Positions 7,258 to 12,080 of a DNA stretch of 12,080 nt are shown here, piece by piece. The notes beneath the pieces were generated by a model, which was not told the origin of the DNA, did not search any database, and worked only from the letters and a program-made list of their open reading frames with translations. The first letter of the stretch is position 1. The number at the start of each line of letters is the position of its first letter. The stretch lies in contig JBGALL010000053.1 of NCBI GenBank assembly GCA_044223895.1, positions 1 to 12,080 of the forward strand. Direction: 5' to 3'. Both the position numbers and the translations under genes were made by a program. The DNA is from CAKZSU01 sp044223895. Lineage in GTDB: Bacteria > Patescibacteriota > Microgenomatia > UBA10105 > UBA927.

Positions 7258-7303
7258 ATCCTATATTAAAGCGTCTTTTCACAAAGAGACTTTAGTATAG
7301 GAT
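7258..7303. repeat. 46-nt near-perfect hairpin with a 4-nt loop
   Basis: The arms at 7258-7278 and 7283-7303 pair at 18 of 21 positions by Watson-Crick plus one T-G (7266/7295), with two adjacent mismatches (7272/7289, 7273/7288) and the loop TCAC. The outer part is ATCCTATA / TATAGGAT. No T-run follows on either strand, so it does not look like a standard intrinsic terminator. Confidence 0.85.
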
Positions 7304-7395
7304 CAGATGATATTCGAATTGTGGTGTGTAAAAGCTGTCTCAATCGACAGGATACATTCCATATTCGTGGTCTTTCGACATTCCATCTGATCCTA
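7298..7395. repeat. 12-bp inverted repeat enclosing 74 nt and sharing its left arm with the adjacent hairpin
   Basis: TAGGATCAGATG (7298-7309) is exactly complementary to CATCTGATCCTA (7384-7395). The left arm overlaps the right arm of the 7258-7303 hairpin, so the two foldings compete for 7298-7303. Confidence 0.75.
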
Positions 7396-7420
7396 CAACG
7401 TACAAACTATCAATCAAATC

Positions 7421-8305
7421 TTACTCTTGCCCGTCAACACCAACAATTGCAGGACTGGTAATCCAGAGGATTTTGAACGGGAACTGACGATATTCTGGAT
7501 TTTCCCCAGCAGTGTAGGCGGCGAAGTTATAACCGTCAATGAATACAGCCGTTGTACCGTTAATCCACGTTGGATCTACACACCATAGACAGGCTAACCG
7601 CTGATAACCAAACCAGTGATTTACCGTTGTTGACGTATAAATCGAGGTGTACACCTGCTTGCTAAAGGGATTTTTTTGGAATAACACCAGTGTTCGGTTG
7701 AATTTGACGGCTAGGTTGTATTCATGAACTGCAAAAGTCGAATATGGTATAACATTACCATCTGATGTTGAAATTTCCTGTGGCGTTAGGTCATACCGTA
7801 GGGTCTGTACATTTTTGTAGAGTAAACGAGCGATCGTTACTCCCTGAGATGTCTGAGTTTGTGAGTATGGATCTTCGAAGTTCTGGAACCATATGGATCC
7901 ACCAGCTACAAAAACAAGCATACACTTTGCTGTACCCTGACAGAACGTGGTGTTCTCGCCGATAGTAGTCCATTTTTCTGGAAAATCCAGATCAGTTATC
8001 TTGGCAATAATAATCCGATTGGCTTTAGCGACGACACCTGATGGGAACGACTGAGTATATCGAACATCTTCCTTCACAAAAACTATGGTGTCCTTGTTGA
8101 TATATTGCACGAAACTTATGTCACCACTCCACGGGACAGATTGAAATTCAAACTTGTCATTCAGCAGGCAAAGCTGGGTATGTCCATTTTGGTTAGCACA
8201 TACACCGGCGGCCACAATTGCTGCATCCTGAGCAACGGCGGGGCGAATTCCCCAAACGGTCAACGATAGTATCAAGCAGACAATCACTGCAAAGTTCCGG
8301 AACAT
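7421..8305 (-). CDS. exported protein of unknown function, 294 aa
   Basis: I do not recognise a family. A signal peptide (MFRNFAVIVCLILSLTVWGI, cleavage expected after PAVA at residue 25) precedes a mature part rich in beta-prone, aromatic and Thr/Asn residues, with no further membrane helix. Six cysteines occur as three close pairs: CANQNGHTQLC, CQGTAKC and CLWC. This suggests disulfides and an extracytoplasmic location. Short repeated-looking strands could fit a beta-propeller or beta-sandwich, but this is not demonstrated. I chose ATG 8305 because AGGAG (8318-8314) sits 8 nt before it; for the ATG at 8311 it would be only 2 nt away. Two hand-counted 60-nt lines give about 45-50% GC, against about 37-40% for single lines of hisS and the protease gene, so the gene may be foreign. 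Large hairpins lie on both sides. Confidence 0.82.
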   Translation of the reverse strand: MFRNFAVIVCLILSLTVWGIRPAVAQDAAIVAAGVCANQNGHTQLCLLNDKFEFQSVPWSGDISFVQYINKDTIVFVKEDVRYTQSFPSGVVAKANRIIIAKITDLDFPEKWTTIGENTTFCQGTAKCMLVFVAGGSIWFQNFEDPYSQTQTSQGVTIARLLYKNVQTLRYDLTPQEISTSDGNVIPYSTFAVHEYNLAVKFNRTLVLFQKNPFSKQVYTSIYTSTTVNHWFGYQRLACLWCVDPTWINGTTAVFIDGYNFAAYTAGENPEYRQFPFKILWITSPAIVGVDGQE

Positions 8306-8338
8306 TATCATTTCTCCTAGAGTTAATTGAAAATTTAC

Positions 8339-8393
8339 CCGTTACACAGGTTTAGCCAGCAGACAACATCTCCTCGCTAGGCCTGTGTAATGG
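8339..8393 (+). repeat. 18-bp stem with 19-nt loop in the divergent intergenic region
   Basis: Arms 8339-8356 and 8376-8393 pair throughout, with three T-G pairs (8341/8391, 8351/8381, 8352/8380). The core TTACACAGG / CCTGTGTAA is perfect. Because the wobbles are U-G only when the plus strand is the RNA (A-C mismatches on the other strand), a rightward RNA element is slightly favoured. The loop carries CTCCT (8370-8374). No T-tract follows. Confidence 0.8.
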
Positions 8394-8473
8394 ATAGTAC
8401 GTTGTGTAAATGTGCTAAGTTTTCTATTGTTGAAGGTGACATCCGTAATGATGGCTTTCAAAATAGATTCAAA

Positions 8474-8488
8474 TTGTATCAAATACAA
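8474..8488. promoter_or_regulatory. perfect 6-bp palindrome TTGTAT-CAA-ATACAA, possible operator
   Basis: It lies about 85 nt upstream of the VOC gene's ribosome binding site and just before the best -10 candidate (TACTAT, 8502-8507). TCAAA(A)T words begin at 8458, 8469 and 8479, roughly one helical turn apart. The regulator is unknown. Confidence 0.35.
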
Positions 8489-8575
8489 ACACCCAGGTCA
8501 ATACTATAGGACATTATTTGCTTGTTTCTAGAAATCTCAAAAGCTAGTAAGATACACCAAAAGGAGACCACCATT

Positions 8576-8938
8576 ATGTTAAATCTCAACTCAATCATGC
8601 TTGGTTCAGAAAAACCAAAAGAATTAGCCGTCTTTTATGAAAAAGTACTGGGGAAAAAACCTGATATGACTGACGATACCTGGTCAGGGTGGTCCGTCGG
8701 TTCAAGTTTTTTCAGTATTGGCGGGCACGATAAAGTAAAAGGGAAATCCACCAATCCAGAGCGAGTCATCTTTAATTTTGAAACCAAAGAAGTCAAAGAA
8801 GAATTTGAACGGATAAAAGCTGCCGGGGCTACGGTGATCAAAGAGCCATACCAGCCAGATCCCAATGCACCCATGATGATTGCTACCTTTGCTGATCCTG
8901 AGGGAAATTATTTCCAACTCATGAGTCCATGGGAATAA
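8576..8938 (+). CDS. VOC (glyoxalase/bleomycin-resistance fold) protein
   Basis: Small 120-aa protein of the vicinal oxygen chelate superfamily, with two beta-alpha-beta-beta-beta halves. LNLNSIMLGSEKPKELAVFY is the first strand and helix. ERVIFNFETKEVKEEFERIK begins the second half. FADPEGNYFQLMSPWE is the typical C-terminal signature. In metal-dependent members a glutamate is usual where this protein has the F-Q-L-M segment, so catalytic metal binding is doubtful and a ligand-binding role is possible. Start ATG 8576 is supported by AAGGAG (8561-8566) at a 9-nt spacing; the frame runs further up to 8522 but has no conserved residues there. The deformylase gene begins 1 nt after the stop, so the two are presumably co-transcribed. 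Substrate not predictable. Confidence 0.92.
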   Translation: MLNLNSIMLGSEKPKELAVFYEKVLGKKPDMTDDTWSGWSVGSSFFSIGGHDKVKGKSTNPERVIFNFETKEVKEEFERIKAAGATVIKEPYQPDPNAPMMIATFADPEGNYFQLMSPWE

Positions 8939-8939
8939 T

Positions 8940-9524
8940 ATGGCAGTCAAACCTGTCATTCAAATTGGCGATAAACGGTTAAAAGGTCCAAATGTTCAGG
9001 TAGGTGATTACAAAAGTGCTGAAGTGCTTCAGGTAATCCAGGACCTAACTGACACCATGCGGGCCACTGAGCTGGTGGGTATCGCAGCGCCACAAATAGG
9101 AGACAATCTTCAGATTTTTCTGACTGAACCTCGGGAAACCAAAACTCGTCCCAAAGATCAAACCGATGAATTACGGGTGTATATAAATCCTACAATTATT
9201 TCGGTGTCTGATGAGCAAGTGGTAATCTTTGAAGGATGTGGAAGTGTATTAAATGGTCAGATGTTCGGTCCGGTAAAACGTTCCAAACAAGTTATTGTCG
9301 AAGCGCTCGATATTCACGGTAACAAATTCCGCATTTCTTGTGATGGTATATTAGCTCGAGTAATTCAGCATGAAATAGATCACCTTCAGGGAAAAGAGTT
9401 TGTAGAGCAGGTGTGTGATTTTCAACAACTGATGGATCTCCCACACTACATAGAATACAAAAATCAATCTATAGAACGTATGAAATCATCAGAAATTACT
9501 ATCAAAAAATTTACCTACCTCTAA
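8940..9524 (+). CDS. def: peptide deformylase
   Basis: Metalloenzyme that removes the formyl group from the N-terminal methionine of new proteins. At 194 aa it has all three family motifs: GIAAPQ (47-52), EGCGS (98-102) and QHEIDHLQG (143-151). Cys100, His144 and His148 are the expected metal ligands and Glu145 the catalytic base. The second motif is usually EGCLS; Gly in place of Leu is a variant next to the ligand cysteine, but the ligands and base are intact, so activity is likely. A stretch of about 45 residues after HLQG ends in FTYL. It starts 1 nt after the VOC gene stop with no strong Shine-Dalgarno, which fits translational coupling. It converges with the M24 peptidase gene across 45 nt. 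Confidence 0.95.
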   Translation: MAVKPVIQIGDKRLKGPNVQVGDYKSAEVLQVIQDLTDTMRATELVGIAAPQIGDNLQIFLTEPRETKTRPKDQTDELRVYINPTIISVSDEQVVIFEGCGSVLNGQMFGPVKRSKQVIVEALDIHGNKFRISCDGILARVIQHEIDHLQGKEFVEQVCDFQQLMDLPHYIEYKNQSIERMKSSEITIKKFTYL

Positions 9525-9569
9525 TCCTTACTACCACATCTAACCCCAGTATTACCTCTATCTGTTCTA

Positions 9570-10232
9570 TTACCTCTCTATAACTATTATTTCTTTTGAA
9601 GATTTCGATAATACTTCTACACCTGTTTTGGTTTTTAAGACGAGATCTTCTATTCGAATTCCAAATTGTCCAGGAAGATATGTACCTGGCTCAACACTAA
9701 ATACCATTTGTTCTTCGAGTACTGTCTCACGATGCATTGTTAGTCGAGGATCTTCATGAATTTCTAAACCTACTCCGTGACCAAGAGAGTGGGGATAGGT
9801 GGGAAATCCGGCCTTGTTGATACATTCTCGAGCAATTGTATCCGCCATTGCTCCGTTAGGGTTTGCTGAATCTAAATATTCAATAGCTTTTTGTTGTGCA
9901 GTTAGAACTGCTGTATATGCTTTTATCCATTCATCGTGTGGTTTTTTCCAAAACAACATTCTGGTCATATCACCATGATATCCTTCAACTTTTCCTCCAA
10001 AATCCATCAGGATTATGCTTGGTTCTTGGAGTTTACAATCAGATTGAGATACATGATGAGGAATACTGCTATGGGTGTTAAAGGCAACGATAGGATTAAA
10101 GGCTATTTGTGCGTGGTGTTCACGAAAATAGCGTTCTATATACCAGGCTAACTCTGCTTCGGTACTATCTGAGTTGATTTGGGTTTGTATAAATGAAAAA
10201 CATTCATCGGTAATCCGAATAGCCCTTTTCAA
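9570..10232 (-). CDS. M24-family metallo-aminopeptidase catalytic domain (downstream part of a frameshifted gene)
   Basis: Pita-bread fold of the Xaa-Pro aminopeptidase/dipeptidase type. All five metal ligands are visible in the 220-aa frame: Asp77 (ILMDFGG), Asp88 (YHGDMTR), His152 (SLGHGVGLEIHE), Glu181 (FSVEPGTY) and Glu195 (IRIEDLV). The listed start is TTG 10232, but homology-like sequence continues upstream in this frame to about 10271 (K-L-R-T-W-K-S-S-Q-E-I-I-A), the block that normally opens an M24 domain. This is therefore the 3' part of a longer gene whose N-domain sits in the other frame. The TTG overlaps the upstream stop as TTGA, so re-initiation and a split enzyme are conceivable. 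Catalytic residues are unspoiled, so any inactivation is recent, or the protein is still made. Confidence 0.88.
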   Translation of the reverse strand: MKRAIRITDECFSFIQTQINSDSTEAELAWYIERYFREHHAQIAFNPIVAFNTHSSIPHHVSQSDCKLQEPSIILMDFGGKVEGYHGDMTRMLFWKKPHDEWIKAYTAVLTAQQKAIEYLDSANPNGAMADTIARECINKAGFPTYPHSLGHGVGLEIHEDPRLTMHRETVLEEQMVFSVEPGTYLPGQFGIRIEDLVLKTKTGVEVLSKSSKEIIVIER

Positions 10233-10510
10233 GGCAATAATTTCTTGTGATGATTTCCAAGTACGAAGCTTTTATGATCAGGTGTGATAATGTGGACTTC
10301 TACTTCTGGGTTGGTTTTCGTTACTAATTCAGCTTCTTCACGATACAGATCGAAGGTAAACAAATGCCATTTTTGGGAAGTTACCAACAAATATGCTTCT
10401 CTCTCTGTAGGCGACAAGCCACTAAAACCTGTTAGATAACGAATATTTATTGGACTGGTAAGAAAAAGAGCCTGATTATCGTGAAGAAGTTTAGGAGTCA
10501 GATCATTCAT
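10229..10510 (-). CDS. creatinase-type N-terminal domain fragment of the M24 peptidase (frameshifted, shortened)
   Basis: The first 80 residues match the N-domain of prolidase/aminopeptidase P proteins: NQALFLTSPINIRYLTGFSG, then YLLVTSQKWHLFTFDLYREEAE. After HIITPDHK (codon 80) the frame yields a meaningless tail ending in TGA. The M24 continuation (K-L-R-T-W-K) is one nt back, in the -1 frame. The junction is a run of four A (10273-10270 on the minus strand); one extra A would join the frames. Even then, about 45 residues usually found between this strand and the LR-x-x-K-S block are missing, so a larger deletion is possible. The start is ATG 10510, with TATACT 6 nt upstream and no Shine-Dalgarno. 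Confidence 0.75.
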   Translation of the reverse strand: MNDLTPKLLHDNQALFLTSPINIRYLTGFSGLSPTEREAYLLVTSQKWHLFTFDLYREEAELVTKTNPEVEVHIITPDHKSFVLGNHHKKLLP

Positions 10511-10516
10511 TTATCT

Positions 10517-10522
10517 AGTATA
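10517..10522 (-). promoter_or_regulatory. -10 box (TATACT) of the M24 gene, leaderless geometry
   Basis: TATACT ends 6 nt before the ATG. It lies between the stop of the upstream gene (10532-10534) and the start. No convincing -35 was found. Confidence 0.45.
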
Positions 10523-10531
10523 ACCTATTGA

Positions 10532-11368
10532 TTATGGTGTAGATTTTGGCGTTGTTTTTGTGGTTGGGGTAACTTTTGGAGTGGCAGTTACCTTTTTGGT
10601 TGGAGTAGTTGATATTGTCTTTGTTTTTGGTGTTGCTGACGGTGAGGCCGCTTCCATAGTAGGAGTTGGTGACACTGAGCTAGTTGCTGTTGCTGAATCA
10701 ACTTTTACTGTTAAAATTCGCAAAGCTGAATATCTATCTGCTTCTTTAGGATTCTCCATACCCACGACTGTGACGAACATACCAGTTTCTAATTTAGAGA
10801 AACCACCTTTATCGGTTTTACCATTTGCCCAAGCATTATTTTTAGTGGTTGATTCAACGTCGATTTTATACGAGGCATCATCGACACCCTTGAGTGTAAA
10901 AGCATTATTTTTTTTATCGATTTCTCCAATAGTTCCGTGAAGTCTGACTGGTAGCTTAGCGGCTTCTATAAAGATGTTTTTGGCTTGGAGAATATCGAGC
11001 GTGTCGTCAAAGTCACCAAATACCGTCAAAACATCGTTTTTGGAAATATCATCAGTGGTTAAGGCTGTTCGTTTGGCTTTTAACAGTTGGGCAACTTTTA
11101 TTGAATCGGTTAATTCAATCTTGTATGCTTTTTGGGCTGCATCAACGGTAATAGAAGAGACAGAAACCTGAGTAACAGTTCCATAAATAGCCCGAGGTGT
11201 CGATTTTCGAAGTTCTGCGACTTTCGTAGCTAACCGTTCCTTTAGATCATCTATTTTATTCTGAACTTCTTTACTCACGCCGGTGGCTGATGGAGTTGCT
11301 GGTTTGGTAGCTGCAAAAATCATTGCCGGAAAGGCTAAAAATATAATAATTGATAAAACTTTTTTCAT
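10532..11368 (-). CDS. exported protein with two DUF5666-like beta domains and a Thr/Pro/Ser/Lys-rich tail
   Basis: 278 aa. A signal peptide (MKKVLSIIIFLAFPAMIFA) is followed by a short amphipathic helix (31-56, VQNKIDDLKERLATKVAELR). Two similar beta-rich modules come next: IYGTVTQVSVSSITVDA to about 134, and RLHGTIGEIDKKNNAFTLKG to about 222. Both follow the G-T-V/I ... I-T-V ... G-D/G-M pattern that resembles DUF5666 repeats; the name is by resemblance only. The last 50 residues are low complexity (SPTPT, then KVTATPKVTPTT-type runs) and probably span the cell wall or act as a flexible stalk. Function unknown; an envelope location is likely. It starts 4 nt after the stop of the anchored Ig-like gene without a Shine-Dalgarno, so the two form one transcription unit. 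Confidence 0.85.
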   Translation of the reverse strand: MKKVLSIIIFLAFPAMIFAATKPATPSATGVSKEVQNKIDDLKERLATKVAELRKSTPRAIYGTVTQVSVSSITVDAAQKAYKIELTDSIKVAQLLKAKRTALTTDDISKNDVLTVFGDFDDTLDILQAKNIFIEAAKLPVRLHGTIGEIDKKNNAFTLKGVDDASYKIDVESTTKNNAWANGKTDKGGFSKLETGMFVTVVGMENPKEADRYSALRILTVKVDSATATSSVSPTPTMEAASPSATPKTKTISTTPTKKVTATPKVTPTTKTTPKSTP

Positions 11369-11372
11369 ATAG

Positions 11373-11816
11373 TTATTTTTCTGATGTATAATAGACAGTT
11401 ACTCGTTCTACCGTTTCTTTTCCATTTAGTATACTTGCAACCGAAATATCATTCTTACCTTCCTTTAAAGTGACGGTTGCTTTATATGAAGTTGTATCTT
11501 TCGTTTCAACTACTGTTTCATCTTCAGTTGTGCCTATTACTATCACAGCTTGACTGGGTGCTTTGCCACTTACTTCAGTGGTTGAATCATGAAGGATTGT
11601 TTCTTTGGTAGGTGAATCGATAGTTAGTTCTTGATTTGATTTAGAAGATTCGGGAGTAGGACTTGCTTCGGTCTTTTTTTCTGTAGTAGCGGAAGCCACA
11701 TCACCTTTGTTGTTCTTCAGTTGGGTTAATAAACGTGGTCCGATAATAACTCCACCTGTGATTAAAAGACCAATTCCGAAGCCAATTATCGAAGCAAGTA
11801 TCGCATCTTTATTCAT
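11373..11816 (-). CDS. membrane-anchored protein with one Ig-like (glucodextranase B-like) domain
   Basis: 147 aa. A single N-terminal membrane helix (about residues 5-30, ILASIIGFGIGLLITGGVII) is preceded by MNKD, with no signal-peptidase site, so it is a signal anchor with an extracellular C-terminus. A Ser/Thr/Glu/Lys linker (40-62) leads to a beta-sandwich of about 80 residues: LTIDSPTKETILHDSTTEVSG, VIVIG, then LKEGKNDISV and RVTVYY. The S-P-x-x-x-x-x-x-x-x-x-x-x-V-x-G and G-x-N-x-I-x-V patterns are those of glucodextranase-B/Ig-like modules common on bacterial surfaces. It probably pairs with the following exported protein, whose gene lies 4 nt downstream. ATG 11816 has no Shine-Dalgarno; a promoter at 11862-11834 gives a leader of about 11 nt. 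Confidence 0.85.
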   Translation of the reverse strand: MNKDAILASIIGFGIGLLITGGVIIGPRLLTQLKNNKGDVASATTEKKTEASPTPESSKSNQELTIDSPTKETILHDSTTEVSGKAPSQAVIVIGTTEDETVVETKDTTSYKATVTLKEGKNDISVASILNGKETVERVTVYYTSEK

Positions 11817-11827
11817 AAAAGTCTGTG

Positions 11828-11856
11828 TTGCCTAGAATACGGTAATTTGTTATAAA
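11828..11856 (+). promoter_or_regulatory. promoter of the MBL-fold hydrolase gene
   Basis: TTGCCT (11828-11833), a 17-nt spacer, TATAAA (11851-11856). Predicted start near 11863, giving a leader of about 20 nt that contains the Shine-Dalgarno AAGGGGG (11872-11878). Confidence 0.6.
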
Positions 11857-11862
11857 AAGCAA
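11834..11862 (-). promoter_or_regulatory. promoter of the envelope-protein pair
   Basis: TTGCTT (11862-11857), a 17-nt spacer, TATTCT (11839-11834). Predicted start near 11827, 11 nt before ATG 11816. It overlaps the divergent plus-strand promoter. Confidence 0.5.
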
Positions 11863-11882
11863 TACGATACAAAGGGGGAACT

Positions 11883-12080
11883 ATGGATATTACTTATTTA
11901 GGACATTCATCATTCAAACTTCGCGGCAAAAAAGCGATTGTGGTTACCGATCCGTTCAGTCCGAAAGCTATAGGATTAAAATTTCCGAAACTAGAAGCAG
12001 ATATCGTGACGGTGTCTCATCAACATCCTGACCATAATGCAATTAGCGAAATAGGGGGTACTCCCTTTATTGTTGATGGT
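11883..12080 (+). CDS. metallo-beta-lactamase-fold hydrolase (UlaG-like), 3'-truncated by the window edge
   Basis: The first 66 residues are visible and the frame is open to the window end. It begins MDITYLGHSSFKL, continues IVVTDPFSP, and reaches the metal-binding motif HQHPDHN (His46, His48, Asp50, His51: HxHxDH), preceded by ADIVTVS. This start and spacing are typical of the UlaG-like or 'metal-dependent hydrolase' branch (the Y-L-G-H-S-S/A-F opening) rather than true lactamases. The substrate cannot be told. The ATG at 11883 is supported by AAGGGGG 4 nt upstream, a slightly tight spacing. Divergent from the envelope-protein pair. Confidence 0.92.
   Translation, partial: MDITYLGHSSFKLRGKKAIVVTDPFSPKAIGLKFPKLEADIVTVSHQHPDHNAISEIGGTPFIVDG

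Larger units (their letters stand above)
7183..7420. other. 238-nt intergenic region without a gene
   Basis: No reading frame with family features and no tRNA or rRNA signature on either strand. It contains the GNAT -10 box, the long hairpin at 7258-7303, a small hairpin at 7335-7350 (CTGTC, 6-nt loop, GACAG) and the distal inverted-repeat arm at 7384-7395. No intrinsic terminator with a T-tract was seen after the exported gene that ends at 7421. Confidence 0.7.
8306..8575. other. 270-nt divergent intergenic region
   Basis: It separates the exported-protein gene (-) from the VOC gene (+). It holds Shine-Dalgarno sites for both, a strong hairpin (8339-8393), a direct repeat TGTGTAA (8384-8390 and 8403-8409) and a TTGTAT/ATACAA palindrome (8474-8488). 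I could not assign a clear -35/-10 pair on either strand; TACTAT (8502-8507) is the best plus-strand -10 candidate. No gene is supported here. Confidence 0.6.

Noticed and set aside
7183..7420. Possible tRNA or known riboswitch in the hairpin-rich intergenic region
   Set aside because: No T-loop, anticodon arm or recognised aptamer core could be traced on either strand.
8352..8375. Minus-strand mini-ORF M-L-S-A-G preceded by GAGGAG inside the hairpin loop, as a possible leader peptide
   Set aside because: The GAGGAG touches the ATG with no spacing, so it would not work as a ribosome binding site, and five codons carry no regulatory signature.
9551..9577. Direct repeat ATTACCTCT between the deformylase and M24 genes
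   Set aside because: Only 9 nt, partly inside the M24 coding end, with no structure or second context; compatible with chance.
10270..10276. Programmed -1 frameshifting at CAT-AAA-AGC in the M24 gene
   Set aside because: The P-site codon cannot re-pair after a -1 shift and there is no classic slippery heptamer. A base deletion or larger lesion is simpler.
10560..10940. 126-aa plus-strand frame rich in Val and Gly
   Set aside because: Antisense shadow of the Thr/Pro/Ser-rich tail and second module of the DUF5666-like gene; no start signal.

Overview
The window looks like a piece of a Patescibacteria (CPR) genome, most likely a Microgenomates-type lineage. This is inferred, not proven. The pointers are a compact, AT-rich layout, a HisRS with archaeal/eukaryal-type signatures, a shortened class I release factor next to a long L31, and a secreted dockerin protein with Thr-Pro linkers. 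Several small anchored or exported proteins with S/T/P-rich segments, and several genes whose -10 box sits only 6-8 nt before the start codon, point the same way. TGA ends several genes (the HtrA protease, L31, the EamA transporter), so the standard code applies rather than the UGA-glycine code of some other CPR groups.

Layout. Nt 1-969 (+): 5'-truncated HtrA-type serine protease. Nt 971-7182 (all -, read right to left): GNAT acetyltransferase, hisS, EamA transporter, Cys-repeat/dockerin protein (ATGA overlap with the transporter gene), rpmE (L31), an RF1 lacking domain 1, and a 429-aa protein of unknown function. Nt 7183-7420 hold no gene but carry a 46-nt hairpin and a further inverted repeat. 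Nt 7421-8305 (-): exported protein of unknown function. Nt 8306-8575 is a divergent intergenic region with a strong hairpin and a short palindrome. Nt 8576-9524 (+): VOC/glyoxalase-fold protein and peptide deformylase, 1 nt apart. Nt 9570-10510 (-): M24 aminopeptidase split by a frameshift, with a shortened N-domain. Nt 10532-11816 (-): two envelope proteins in tandem (DUF5666-like; membrane-anchored Ig-like). Nt 11883-12080 (+): start of a metallo-beta-lactamase-fold hydrolase, cut by the window end. It diverges from the anchored Ig-like gene through overlapping promoters.

Functional themes. One is translation and protein maturation (HisRS, L31, RF1, deformylase, M24 peptidase). The other is the cell envelope (HtrA, dockerin protein, two anchored or exported proteins, an unknown exported protein, a permease). 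The most notable points are the domain-1-less RF1, the leaderless-type promoter geometry, the broken M24 gene, and two large intergenic hairpins on either side of the unknown exported gene. I saw no CRISPR array, tRNA, rRNA, insertion sequence or evident defence system.
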